A stretch of DNA of 64,000 nt. Origin: Streptomyces akebiae. GTDB taxonomy: Bacteria; Actinomycetota; Actinomycetes; Streptomycetales; Streptomycetaceae. Under the pieces are notes generated by a model. That model did no database searches. It was not told where the DNA came from and saw only the letters and a list, made by a program, of their open reading frames with translations. The stretch spans positions 9,362,001 to 9,426,000 of the forward strand of contig NZ_CP080647.1 in NCBI RefSeq assembly GCF_019599145.1. Direction: 5' to 3'. The translations under genes were made by a program, and so were the position numbers. Of this stretch, positions 15,601 to 24,460 are shown in pieces. Within the stretch, counting starts at the first letter, position 1. Each line of letters starts with the position of its first letter.

Positions 15601-16583
15601 TGCCGCCCATCACACGCCACCTGTGGACCGGGGGCGGACCGGAACAGATCCAGCGGCACCTGCCGGGCACGGCAACCGGTCACGGACCGAGACGGCGACA
15701 GCGACGTCGGTCGCCACAACCCCCGAAACGCTCGGCCGTACCCGGCCCGGGCCAAACAGAAGACAGGACCCGCATGTTCGGACGGAGCGAAACCGGCCGT
15801 CATCCTCATCGTCGTCATAGCCGTTCTCGCGGCGCGGCCGATACGCCGGACAACACCAGCAGGCCATAGACAACAGCCGTGGGCCGTGGGCCGTGGGCCG
15901 TGGGCCGGCAGCGGGCTGTTCGCGTCCCACGCGCCGGTGCTCGCCGTCTGGGTGGGCCCGGTTTCGCCACCGTACCCACGCCGAGGGCGACCGGCGGCTG
16001 CGGGAAGTCGGCGCCGGCGAGCGGGAGTCGGCCCGGCTGCGCGCCTCGATCCGGCTCGACCTTGCGCGCGCGTCCGCCCGGAGGAGACGGCCCTGTCCGT
16101 CGCGGCGGAGATCTCGCGACCTGGGGTCGGCGGCACGGGTGTGCCACTGATCGGTTCGGGCGCACCGGTCCACCGGGGGAGAGGGAAGCCGTGGTGGCGC
16201 CTGAGTACGTCGGACGGGGCGACTGAGTATGTGGTCAGATGCCCGGCGCCCCGGCCCGGTGATGTCCTGTCGTCATGGACACGCACACCTCGCGCCCGCG
16301 CCCCCTCCGCCAGGTCACCGCCACGGCCGGCGCCACCGGTTCGGCCCTCGCGGTGGCGCTGCTGCCGCTGGTGGTCGGGGCATTGGTGGCGCGGGCGGCC
16401 GGTGCCGACCCGATGGCGTCGGTCAACGCCCTGATCGCGGGCGGCGGTGAGCGGGCGAAGCTCTCCCGTAGTCATCTGCCCGTCCTGCGGGGCATGGGTT
16501 CGGCGCCCCGCAGGGTGGGCGCGCGGCTGGCACGGACACGCCCGCCGGAGGGTCGCCCGGCGGGCCGTCTGCGGGGGCGGCGG
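15601..16583. other. gene-poor decayed interval with a heptamer repeat
   Basis: Nearly 1 kb without a gene I can support. It holds a hydrophobic fragment reading AVILIVVIAVLAA near 15800-15840, four tandem copies of the 7-mer GTGGGCC at 15879-15906, and a plus-strand frame from ATG 16275 that overlaps the 3' end of the PI-PLC gene. The composition suggests small stress or membrane genes that have decayed, continuing from the GlsB-like remnant. Confidence 0.45.
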
Positions 16584-17987
16584 CTACTGGCCGGCCGTGA
16601 GGACGTACGTGTTGAGGTTCCCGACCGTCGTGAGCGGTGACGGTGAACCCAGCTCGTAGCGGTCCACGGCGAGGTAGTTGGGCTTCTTGCGCGCGGCGGG
16701 AGTGCAGAAGTTCTGCGCCCGGTTGCCCAGCTTGGCGTTGTCCGTCTCCGCGGTGCCGCTGATCGTGTAGTCGCGGAAGTGGTTCATCACGAACAGCGGG
16801 TGGAAGGCGGCGGAGTCCGTGGTGAGCGGTCTGGCCGTGCCCCAGCGGCTGTAGCAGGACCAGTCGGAGCCGCCGAGCCCGCCGCCCATGGACCAGTGGT
16901 TCTCGACGGTCCACTCCCGCTGGTACATCACGCCGAACGTGTCACGGGTGACGTAGCCGGCGGAGGTGTCGCTCGCGCGGGTGCGGTCGCTGAAGATCAG
17001 CAGCTGCTTGCCCCGGGCCGCGAGGTCCGCCATTCTCGGCCAGCCGCTCGTCGCCACACCCTCCTGGTCCGGCCGGTACAGCACGTCGGACAGGCCGCTC
17101 ACGGACGCCAGCGACGACTTCAGCACATCGGAGGCGGTGTAGTCCTCCAGGAAGACGGTCACGAACTGACCCGGGTTGGCCTTGAGGAAGGTGACCATGT
17201 GCTGGAGATCGGTGGCGAGCGGGACCGGGTTGCTCACCCCGTCACAGCTGTTGTGGCAGAGCATCGCCTGTCCGGACACCGTGTACGCGTCCAGCATGAA
17301 CCCCCGCACTCCGTCGGTGAGTTGTCGGCTCACGCCGCGCGCCTGGTTCGGGAAGAGGCTGACGGGGAACGACGCGAAGTTGCCGTCGACGCCGTTCGCG
17401 TAAGCGTTGTGCGAGGTGAGGAACGAGACCTGGTCGAGCGTGCGCGTGTCGGCGGAGGGCATGGCCGACGTCGCGTAGGAGACCGGTGTGAGGTGCCAGC
17501 GGGCGTAGGCGCCGCTCGACCCGAGCTGCACGAGGGAGGGGTCGGAGGACGTACCCGTCAGGTACTGCGAGGTTCCCGGCACACCGATGGTGTACGTGCT
17601 GTTCGCGGCCTCGGTGACCGTCCACGTGGTGCCGTCCGCGCCGCAGGCCGCGGTCACCGCCGAGGTGCCGCCGCGCCCGAGGCAGATCCCCGACTGGTCG
17701 GCGCTGCGCAGCTGGTGGCCACCGGTGACCGCGACGGGCGTCCACTGCTGGTGGTCCTCGTTGCCCTTGGGGTTGTGCGCGGCGACCGTACCGCCGTTGT
17801 CCGCCGCGTTGAGGCCGGTGACGGAGTTCTGCAGATACACCGAGTACGTGGGGACCGCCGCGGCGGCGGGTCCCGAGAACGCGACGGGCACACCCAGGGC
17901 GAGCGAGGCGACCGCGCAGAGCGCGCGGGCGCGGACACGACGGCGGGAACGGGGACGGGGACGGGGACGGGGACGGATCTGACTCAC
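16584..17987 (-). CDS. secreted PI-PLC X-domain phosphodiesterase with N-terminal ricin-like beta-trefoil
   Basis: A 467-residue secreted protein. A strongly basic start with Pro-Arg repeats precedes the signal helix (LCAVASLALGVPVAFSGPAAAA). Residues about 45-185 form a ricin-B-like trefoil (QNSVTGLNAADNGGTVAAH; GICLGRGG). The phosphatidylinositol-specific phospholipase C X domain follows: SHNAYANGVDG carries the first catalytic histidine and MLCHNSC the second. These enzymes cleave a phosphodiester through a cyclic intermediate; the lipid or glycan target here is unknown. GTG 17987 follows GGAAGGAAC. The Pro-Arg codons come from tandem GGGGAC hexamers. It is divergent from the gene at 18215. 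Confidence 0.85.
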   Translation of the reverse strand: MSQIRPRPRPRPRSRRRVRARALCAVASLALGVPVAFSGPAAAAVPTYSVYLQNSVTGLNAADNGGTVAAHNPKGNEDHQQWTPVAVTGGHQLRSADQSGICLGRGGTSAVTAACGADGTTWTVTEAANSTYTIGVPGTSQYLTGTSSDPSLVQLGSSGAYARWHLTPVSYATSAMPSADTRTLDQVSFLTSHNAYANGVDGNFASFPVSLFPNQARGVSRQLTDGVRGFMLDAYTVSGQAMLCHNSCDGVSNPVPLATDLQHMVTFLKANPGQFVTVFLEDYTASDVLKSSLASVSGLSDVLYRPDQEGVATSGWPRMADLAARGKQLLIFSDRTRASDTSAGYVTRDTFGVMYQREWTVENHWSMGGGLGGSDWSCYSRWGTARPLTTDSAAFHPLFVMNHFRDYTISGTAETDNAKLGNRAQNFCTPAARKKPNYLAVDRYELGSPSPLTTVGNLNTYVLTAGQ

Positions 17988-18214
17988 GGGGTTCCTTCCA
18001 CTCCGGGCGCACCGGGATGATGTCAGAGGCATGACACACCGTGGACCGGGTCGTGCACCAGACCCGGCGCAGGAAGTCCTCGTGAGCGTGAACGCGCCGT
18101 TCTGTGGCGGGACTTGAGTCAGCCGCACTCCCTGGTTCGAGATTCAAGCAGTCTTGGGGATTCCGTGGAGAAGATCTGTTTAAATTCTGAAACCCGTTCG
18201 AAGAGAGACCACGC

Positions 18215-19222
18215 GTGAGTGAACCGACAGCCTCTGTCTGCCCGCAGTGCGGAACCCCCCGGGCGACGGACGGCACCCCGGCCTGCTCCTGCGGCCGCCT
18301 CGCGTCGGAGGCTCATCGGGACGTTCGCGCGGCACAGGCCGAGGCCGCGGAGGACTTCGACCCGGTGCGCATACGCCCGTTCGTACAGGTGGGCGACGAC
18401 GGCGAGCCGCAGGCCACACCGCCGACGGGCGAGGTGCCGCCCACGGCCGGTGACGACGGGCAGGCCCCGACCGACGCGCAGCCCCCGACCGAGGCGAGGA
18501 TCCCGACCGACGCGCAGGCTCCGGTCGACGCGCAGGCCGTGGGCGAGGATCGGGCCATGCCCGATGAACGGGACGCGGGCGGCGCGCACACCGGGGGCGA
18601 CGCACCGCGCTCGGACGGGCGGGACGCGGGCGGTAAGCGGCGGCGCAGGGTGGCGCTGGCCGCAGGGGTGGGGGCCGCCGCGGCCGCCGTCCTGGTGACG
18701 GCCGGGATCATCGGTGGCCTCTTCTCGTACGAGGCTCCCTCGCGGGACGGCTCGGGTCCCGACGACATCAGGGCGGGCCTTCCGGAGGCGGCGGAAGGCC
18801 AGGAGGCGTCGCGGTCGGCGACCCCGTCCCCCACGGGCTCCACGGCGTCCCCGTCCGGCAGCGCGACCACCTCGCCGGCGGCGACCCCGACGGAAACCGG
18901 GGCCACCCCCGCCCCGTCGACCAGCATGACCAAGGTCCCCTCCGGCAGCGACGCCACCGTGACGGCGGCCCCCGCGCCGCCCGTCACCGACGGGCCGCCG
19001 CCCGTCCTCGGTCTCGGGGACCAGGGCGCGGAGGTCACCGAACTCCAGCTGCGTCTGCGCCAGATCGGCTTCTACAACGGCGACCCCGACGGCGACTACG
19101 ACCGTGAGGTCCAGAGCGCGGTCCGCGGCTACCAGCTGACCCGTGTCCTCCTGGAGGACGAGTCGGGCGTGTACGGCGAGGCCACCCGCGCCGCCCTCGA
19201 ATCCGAGACCTCGGAACCGTGA
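18215..19222 (+). CDS. membrane-anchored peptidoglycan-binding protein with N-terminal zinc ribbon
   Basis: A 335-residue protein. The cytoplasmic N-terminus has a short zinc-ribbon motif (CPQCG...CSCG, residues 9-27), then an acidic Pro/Ala/Asp linker with repeats of the PTDAQAP type. One transmembrane helix (about 148-170, VALAAGVGAAAAAVLVTAGII) follows. After it comes a Ser/Thr/Pro-rich stalk and a C-terminal peptidoglycan-binding domain 1 (about 265-330, LGDQGAEVTELQLRLRQIG...GEATRAALES). Proteins of this layout tether the membrane to the wall. Start GTG 18215 follows GAGAGA. The preceding 227 bp must hold divergent promoters for this gene and the PI-PLC. Confidence 0.85.
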   Translation: MSEPTASVCPQCGTPRATDGTPACSCGRLASEAHRDVRAAQAEAAEDFDPVRIRPFVQVGDDGEPQATPPTGEVPPTAGDDGQAPTDAQPPTEARIPTDAQAPVDAQAVGEDRAMPDERDAGGAHTGGDAPRSDGRDAGGKRRRRVALAAGVGAAAAAVLVTAGIIGGLFSYEAPSRDGSGPDDIRAGLPEAAEGQEASRSATPSPTGSTASPSGSATTSPAATPTETGATPAPSTSMTKVPSGSDATVTAAPAPPVTDGPPPVLGLGDQGAEVTELQLRLRQIGFYNGDPDGDYDREVQSAVRGYQLTRVLLEDESGVYGEATRAALESETSEP

Positions 19223-19255
19223 CCCCACCCGGACAGGCCCGTGTACCCCCGTCCC

Positions 19256-19726
19256 TCACGCGGCCGCGGCGGCGAGGTGCCGACGGGCCTGGCCCGCCGT
19301 GTCGCTGTGGGGGAACTGTTCGGCGATCTGCTGCCACATGTCGCGGGCCCGGTCGACGCCCTCGGGGTCGTCGCGCGCTTCGAGGGCCAGGGCGAGGTGG
19401 GCCCACTGCCGGGCATGGCCGCCGGAGTGCTCGACGGCGTCCTGGAGGAGGTCGACGGACTCCTCCAGACGCCCCTGCCGGTAGGCGACCCAGCCGCAGG
19501 CGTCCTCGCACAGGGCCGACCGGCCGGGCTCCCACACCTGTCACGCACTCTTCGGGGCACCCTCCGCCGGCAGCCGCGCCTCGTCCAGACGGATGCCCTG
19601 CTCCGCGTAGAACATCGCGAGCCGCGCGGTGAGCGTGACCAGCGCGGCCCGCGACGGGGGTTCCTCGTCCGTGCCGTGGAACGCCTCCAGCCGGGCGTCG
19701 ATGACGCGGTCGGCGGGGGAGAGCGG
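19256..19726 (-). pseudogene. TPR-repeat protein remnant with in-frame stop
   Basis: One frame encodes a peptide with LVTLTARLAMFYAEQGIRL, then an in-frame TGA at 19541-19543, then GWVAYRQGRLEESVDLLQDA and a second repeat (HLALALEARDDPEGVDRA) ending at 19256. The 34-residue periodicity is typical of tetratricopeptide repeats. Its 5' end is fused in frame, across the TGA at 19727-19729, to the truncated methyltransferase. It appears to be the 3' half of another gene joined by deletion. Confidence 0.55.
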
Positions 19727-20029
19727 TCAGAGGTGGCCGGCCGGCGGTTCGGCCTGGGCCTGTTCGAGTCGGTGCAGTTCGGCGGTGACGCGCGCGCGGC
19801 GGCGCGCCGGCTCGGGGTCGTCGTCGAGGACGGACCAGTCCGCCTCGCCGATGCCGTGGTGATGGTGGTAGAGGTCGTCGATCTCGCCGAGTTCGAGGTG
19901 GACCGGGTTCTCCTCGGCGTTCCAGTGGTCCGCGACCCGGTTCTGGTACACGGACCGGGCCGGGCAGGGTTCCGTGGACCGGGGCGGCTGTGGGGCGGTG
20001 GTCGTGGTGCCGGGGTCGATGACGGTCAA
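19727..20029 (-). pseudogene. truncated geranyl diphosphate 2-C-methyltransferase (2-MIB pathway)
   Basis: A 100-codon frame starting TTG 20029 after GGAGGAG. It encodes VYQNRVADHWNAEENPVHLE, then LYHHHHGIGEADWSVL and ELHRLEQAQAE, which match the N-terminal region of geranyl diphosphate 2-methyltransferase, the first enzyme of 2-methylisoborneol synthesis. The family is about 290 residues. Here a TGA at 19727-19729 ends the frame just before the SAM-binding motif I. After it only PADRVIDA resembles that motif, and then TPR-like sequence begins. The catalytic domain is therefore missing and the product cannot be active. It lies 54 bp after 2-MIB synthase, in the expected operon order. Confidence 0.75.
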
Positions 20030-20083
20030 CGGGCGGCTCCTCCGGTGGTGTCGGGCGTCGGCCGGCCGTGCGGGGCGCCGGCG

Positions 20084-21247
20084 CTACCAGTAGTCGGGCA
20101 GGCTGTAGCGGTCGGTGTGGGTGGCGTGCCACTCGTGATTGCCGGCCACCCAGGCGGCGAGACCGGTGGCGTAGCGCTCGATCGGCGGGGAGGTCGCGGA
20201 CAGGGCCGCGGACTCCTCCTCGAACGCCTCCATGATCCGGTTGTGGATCTCGACGGCCCGCAGATAGGCGGCCTTCAGTCCGCACCGCTCGTTGGCGGCG
20301 ATGACGACGGGCAGATTGAGGTGGCCCGGGTCGTTCGACAGCTCCTTGGTGAAGGAGTACAGGTCGTTGACGATCGTGGCCGCGTTCCCGGCGAGCGCGG
20401 TGATCCGTTGGACCTCGGGGCGGGCGTAGAGGTGCTCCGGCAGCTCCCAGCCGTCCACGGCGTCGACCACCGACAGACAGGGCCGGAAGTTGTTGAACTG
20501 CCGCATCACCAGGTACTCCCAGACCTGCGGCATGTGGTCCGTCTCGGCCCAGGCCGCTTCGCCGAGGTAGCCCAGATGCAGCCGGGCGAGGTCGTGCACG
20601 AGCCGGTCGGTCTGGCTGGGTGTGGCGAGGGCGGCGTAGTCGCCCAGCGCGAAGTGGTACGACCGCAGCGGACCGTCGGCCCGTACACCCCGGCGCCACC
20701 CCTCCTCCGTCCCCGGCGTGGTGTGCAGCGGGTCGAGCGCCGACTGGGCCATCAGCAGCCGGCCGCCGAGGCCGCGCGGGGAGCCGCCCTTGCCCTCGTC
20801 GACCTCGCAGTAGACGTTGTCGACCAGGTGCTCGGCGAGCAGCAGCTTCCCGGCGGCCGTGAGGTGTTCGAGGCCGGCCCCGCCCGGATGCGCCAGCACG
20901 ATCGCCCGGCCCAGGCCGAAGCGTGCGAACTGCCCCCGCCACGTGCTGGGGAACAGATCGAGGCGCTCCGCCCAGGACTCCAGCCGACGGTCCACCTCCG
21001 CCGCCCGTGCCGGATCGGCGGGCACGGCGGGCCGGTGGCGCAGCCCGGGAACCGCGCCCGACCGCCGAGCCCGTCTCGCCCGCGCGGGACTCGGCGGCCC
21101 CGGCAGCCGCGTACGCGCCCGACTCGACTGCACCGGCGGCCGCGCACGGGCGGAACTCGGCGTCTCCGGCGGCCAGGTGGGGGCGGACCCAGGCGGCTCC
21201 GGCGGCCTGTCGCGGGAGGGCGCCCCGGCCACTGACGGCTCGTTCAT
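20084..21247 (-). CDS. 2-methylisoborneol synthase (class I terpene cyclase), encapsulin cargo
   Basis: A 387-residue class I terpene synthase. It converts 2-methyl-GPP to 2-methylisoborneol, an earthy odorant. The first metal-binding motif reads [11 protein letters not shown] (Asp143, Glu148). The second, NDLYSFTKE (Asn294, Ser298, Glu302), is a canonical NSE triad, and [17 protein letters not shown] closes the fold. Residues 1-75 are a disordered Pro/Ala/Arg-rich segment; in characterised family 2B systems such an extension of this enzyme loads it into the encapsulin shell. ATG 21247 overlaps the encapsulin stop (ATGA), so shell and cargo are cotranslated. The methyltransferase that should supply its substrate is truncated downstream. 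Confidence 0.9.
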   Translation of the reverse strand: MNEPSVAGAPSRDRPPEPPGSAPTWPPETPSSARARPPVQSSRARTRLPGPPSPARARRARRSGAVPGLRHRPAVPADPARAAEVDRRLESWAERLDLFPSTWRGQFARFGLGRAIVLAHPGGAGLEHLTAAGKLLLAEHLVDNVYCEVDEGKGGSPRGLGGRLLMAQSALDPLHTTPGTEEGWRRGVRADGPLRSYHFALGDYAALATPSQTDRLVHDLARLHLGYLGEAAWAETDHMPQVWEYLVMRQFNNFRPCLSVVDAVDGWELPEHLYARPEVQRITALAGNAATIVNDLYSFTKELSNDPGHLNLPVVIAANERCGLKAAYLRAVEIHNRIMEAFEEESAALSATSPPIERYATGLAAWVAGNHEWHATHTDRYSLPDYW

Positions 21248-22671
21248 TCCGGCATCCACCCCACCTGCACGTTCTCCAGGATCCCGGCCGCGTCGGGCAC
21301 CAAGACGGCCATCGAGTAGTAGGCGGTGACCAGATAGCTCATGATCGCGGTGGCGTCGACGCCCATGAACCGCACGTTCAGCGAGGGTTCGTACTCCTCG
21401 GGGATACCCGTCTGGTGCAGCCCGACGACCCCCTGGTCCTTCTCGCCCGTGCGCAGCGCGATGATGCTCGTGGTGTGCTGCGGGGTGATCGGGATCTTGC
21501 TGCACGGCAGGAGCGGCACCCCGCGCCACGCCGGCATCTCGTGTCCTTCGACGTTCACGGTGCCGGGCACCAGACCACGCCGGTTGCACTGCCGGAAGAA
21601 CGCCGCGATCGCCTTCGGGTGGGCCAGGCAGAGGCGGGTCCTGCGGCGCATCGACAGGAGTTCGTCCATGTCGTCCGGGGTCGGCGGCCCGGAGAAGGTG
21701 CTGATGCGCTGGCCGTAGTCGATGTTGTGCAGCAGCCCGAAGTCGCGGTTGTTGACCAGTTCCCACTCCTGGCGTTCCCGGATCTCCTCGATGGTCAGGC
21801 GGAGTTGCTGCTCCGTCTGGTCCATCGGGTTGTTGTAGAGGTCCGCGACCCTGGTGTGGACCCGCAACACGGTCTGGGTGAGGGAGAGTTCGTACTCGCG
21901 GGGCGCGAGGTCGTAGTCAACGAAGCCGCCCGGCAGCGTCAACTCGCCCACATGTCCGGCCTCCAGGGGGACATCGGCCTCGCCCTTGCGGTTCATGGGC
22001 CTGCGCTGCTGCTCGGCGAAGGCGTCGAACTGGGCGGCGAGGGAGGGCGTCCGCTCCACGAACGCCATCAGCACGTCCCAGTTGAGCGCCAGCACCACCC
22101 CGGCCGTGTCGGCCCGTACCGAGCTGAGCCACAGCGGGTCGGCGTGTCCGATGGCCTCGTCGCCCAGCCCGTCGCCGTCGCTGATGACGCCGAGGACCTC
22201 CTCCTCGCCGTACTTGCCGGTGGTGTACCGGGTGAACCTGCCGTGCACCACGAGATACGCCTCGGTCACCGGCTGCCCGGCGTCCACCAGCACCTGGCCG
22301 GCACGCACCTCCCGCACCCGGAACCGGGCGGAGATCTCCCTGAGGGCCGGGAGGTCGGCGTAACCGCGCAGCGCCGGAAGCTCGGTCAGGGTCTCCGGGA
22401 TGACCTTGACGTCGTCGGCGCCGTTCTGGTCGAACTGCACCCGGCCCCGGCCGATCCGCAGCTGCAGACGGCGGTTGACCCGAAAGGTGCCGCCCTTGAC
22501 GTCCACCCACGGCAGCGTCCTGAGCAGCCATCGCGAGGTGATCGCCTGCATCTGCGGTTCGGACTTGGTGGTCGTCGCGAGCTGCCGCGCGGCGCGGGTG
22601 CTGAGACTGGTGAAGTGCTGCTCGTCGGCGGGCTCCGGTGCGCTTTCGGAGGAGCTTACGGGGGCGGTCAC
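21244..22671 (-). CDS. family 2B encapsulin shell protein with cyclic-nucleotide-binding domain (EshA-like)
   Basis: A 475-residue protein of the EshA/family 2B encapsulin group, an HK97-fold nanocompartment shell. The N-terminal arm and first shell segment (about 20-100, [20 protein letters not shown]) are followed by an inserted cNMP-binding domain (about 103-220, including [13 protein letters not shown] and [17 protein letters not shown]). The rest of the HK97 fold (about 240-475) contains [39 protein letters not shown] and [23 protein letters not shown] 22671 follows GGGAGG at 5-nt spacing. It heads the operon with 2-MIB synthase, and in Streptomyces this pairing is known to enclose the synthase in the shell. 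EshA-type proteins have also been linked to development and antibiotic production. Confidence 0.9.
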   Translation of the reverse strand: MTAPVSSSESAPEPADEQHFTSLSTRAARQLATTTKSEPQMQAITSRWLLRTLPWVDVKGGTFRVNRRLQLRIGRGRVQFDQNGADDVKVIPETLTELPALRGYADLPALREISARFRVREVRAGQVLVDAGQPVTEAYLVVHGRFTRYTTGKYGEEEVLGVISDGDGLGDEAIGHADPLWLSSVRADTAGVVLALNWDVLMAFVERTPSLAAQFDAFAEQQRRPMNRKGEADVPLEAGHVGELTLPGGFVDYDLAPREYELSLTQTVLRVHTRVADLYNNPMDQTEQQLRLTIEEIRERQEWELVNNRDFGLLHNIDYGQRISTFSGPPTPDDMDELLSMRRRTRLCLAHPKAIAAFFRQCNRRGLVPGTVNVEGHEMPAWRGVPLLPCSKIPITPQHTTSIIALRTGEKDQGVVGLHQTGIPEEYEPSLNVRFMGVDATAIMSYLVTAYYSMAVLVPDAAGILENVQVGWMPE

Positions 22672-23088
22672 ATTCCCTCCCGAGAGGTGAGCGGATGTGC
22701 GTGGACGGACGGGGCGCGCCTGGACAGGGGCGGATCGCCGGATGCTGCCGGGACACGGGACTCGGGTGGCGCGCGTACGACGTGGCCGTGGGCGGATTCC
22801 GAGGCGAGGGACGCCGGCGGGGCGGCGAGGTGAGGCGGCACACGCGGATGGGCGGCATGTGTCGCAGGTCAAGCCAAACAGCCGGACGGCCGGTCGGGCA
22901 CCGCGTGAAAGGGGCGACTTCGCGTCCTGGGGATGCGGAAACCGCCGACTGAGGCAGAACGCCGGCGGGGCGGTGCTCCCGCGCCCTCCGCCCGCCTCCC
23001 ACGACCGGCGCGGAGGGCGTACGACGCCGGTGGTGCGCAGGGCGTACGACGGGGACGGCGAGGAGGGCCCGACCCCTGCCGTACGACG
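22672..23088. other. upstream region of the encapsulin operon, no gene seen
   Basis: About 420 bp without a supported gene. It must contain the promoter of the encapsulin operon. On the minus strand a TTGACC near 22877 is a possible -35, but no convincing -10 was found. Two plus-strand repeats of the GGCGTACGAC type occur near 23017 and 23041. Confidence 0.4.
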
Positions 23089-23112
23089 AGGGGCCGCCCG
23101 GAGGCGGCCCCT
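23089..23112. terminator. hairpin terminator after gudD
   Basis: A perfect 10-bp stem: AGGGGCCGCC (23089-23098) pairs with GGCGGCCCCT (23103-23112) across a 4-nt loop. It lies 39 bp past the stop codon of glucarate dehydratase, the usual place for a Streptomyces terminator. Confidence 0.8.
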
Positions 23113-23151
23113 GATCAGCGGCGGTTCACCGGCCTCGCCGTGGCGGCCCGT

Positions 23152-24411
23152 TCACCAGCGCGGCAGTCGCAGCTCGTACCCCGGCTGGATCCGGCGCATG
23201 TACCCGGTGTCGTCACGGGAGCACATCCCCGAGTCGACGTACAGCCGGTGCAGCCGGTCGAGGGCGTCGTGGTCCAGCTCCACGCCCAGCCCCGGCCCCG
23301 TCGGCACCGCTACCTCCCCGTTCCGGAACTCCAGCACGCCCGGCACGATCACGTCGTCCGCCGAATTCCACGGGTAGTGCGTGTCGCAGGAGTGGTCGAG
23401 GTTGGGGATGGCGGCCGCGACATGGGTCATCGCGGCCAGGCTGATGCCGAGGTGCGAGTTGGAGTGCATGGACAGTGCGAGCCCGAACGCCTCGCAGACG
23501 GCGGCCAGTTCGCGGGTGCGGCGCAGCCCGCCCCAGTAGTGGTGGTCGGTGAGCAGGACCTGCACGGCGTCCTGCTCGACGGCCGGCCTCAGATGCTCCC
23601 AGGCCACCACGCACATATTGGTCGCGAGCGGCATCGGCGACTCCTCGGCCACCTCCGCCATGCCGGGGATGCCGGCGGTCGGGTCCTCCAGGTACTCCAG
23701 CACGCCGTCCAGTCGGCGGGCGACGTACTTCGAGGTCTCCACCGTCCAGGCCGTGTTGGGATCGAGACGCAGGGGCTGTCCGGGGAAGGCCTCCGCGAGC
23801 GCCTCGACGGCGGCGATCTCCTCGTCCGGCGGGAAGACCCCTCCCTTCAGCTTGAACGACCGGAAGCCGTACCGCTGTTGCATCAGCCGGGCCTGTTCGA
23901 CGACCCCGGCCGGGTCGAGGGCCTCGCCCCAGTCGTCCCCGACCGCCGGGCGGCCGTCGAGGGCGGGGTGTTCGGCCCACTTGTAGAAGAGGTACGCGGC
24001 GAAGGGCACGGTGTCGCGGACCCGGCCGCCGAGCAGATCGCTGACCGGGCGGCCGAGCAGTCTGCCCTGCGCGTCGAGGCAGGCGACCTCGACCGCCGAG
24101 GTGGTCCAGCCGCGCTCGTGGGAGCCGGGCACGGTGGGCCGCAGCGCGGTGTCGATCGCGGCCGTCACGGCGGTCGTGTCGAAGACGTCCAGGCCGACCA
24201 CCGCCTTCGCGGCGATGTCGAGCCGCTCCAGGCGGACGGTGCCGCCCGTCGACTCGCCGAGCCCCACCGTGCCGTCCTCCAGGACGAGTTGGAGGACGGT
24301 CCGCAGCGCGAGGGGCTCGTGGACGCCGCCTGAGTTGAGCAGCGGCGGGTCACGGAAGGCGATCGGGGTGACGATCAGCTCGCGGATCCGGGAGCCCGGT
24401 GTGCCGGTCAT
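23152..24411 (-). CDS. gudD: glucarate dehydratase (enolase superfamily)
   Basis: A 419-residue enolase-superfamily enzyme that removes water from D-glucarate (often also L-idarate) to give 5-keto-4-deoxyglucarate. FRSFKLKGG contains the KxK base motif. RLDPNTAW and YLEDPTAGIPGM carry metal ligands, LLTDHHYWGG the next, and SMHSNSHLGISL the catalytic histidine region. The ending (GYMRRIQPGYELRLPRW) is typical. ATG 24411. It follows kdgD by 49 bp in the same direction and has its own terminator at 23089, so the two form a glucarate-degradation operon. Confidence 0.92.
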   Translation of the reverse strand: MTGTPGSRIRELIVTPIAFRDPPLLNSGGVHEPLALRTVLQLVLEDGTVGLGESTGGTVRLERLDIAAKAVVGLDVFDTTAVTAAIDTALRPTVPGSHERGWTTSAVEVACLDAQGRLLGRPVSDLLGGRVRDTVPFAAYLFYKWAEHPALDGRPAVGDDWGEALDPAGVVEQARLMQQRYGFRSFKLKGGVFPPDEEIAAVEALAEAFPGQPLRLDPNTAWTVETSKYVARRLDGVLEYLEDPTAGIPGMAEVAEESPMPLATNMCVVAWEHLRPAVEQDAVQVLLTDHHYWGGLRRTRELAAVCEAFGLALSMHSNSHLGISLAAMTHVAAAIPNLDHSCDTHYPWNSADDVIVPGVLEFRNGEVAVPTGPGLGVELDHDALDRLHRLYVDSGMCSRDDTGYMRRIQPGYELRLPRW

Positions 24412-24460
24412 ACGCCCACCCCGTCCGCGCGGTGACGGTGCGGGCCGCGACGGTTCGTCC

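Noticed and set aside
16275..16640. A 121-residue plus-strand ORF with a hydrophobic stretch
   Set aside because: It runs antisense into the PI-PLC 3' end, its second half is Arg-rich, and no RBS or family pattern is present.
22697..23377. Plus-strand frames upstream of and overlapping gudD
   Set aside because: They are Arg/Gly-rich, cross the gudD terminator and have no RBS.
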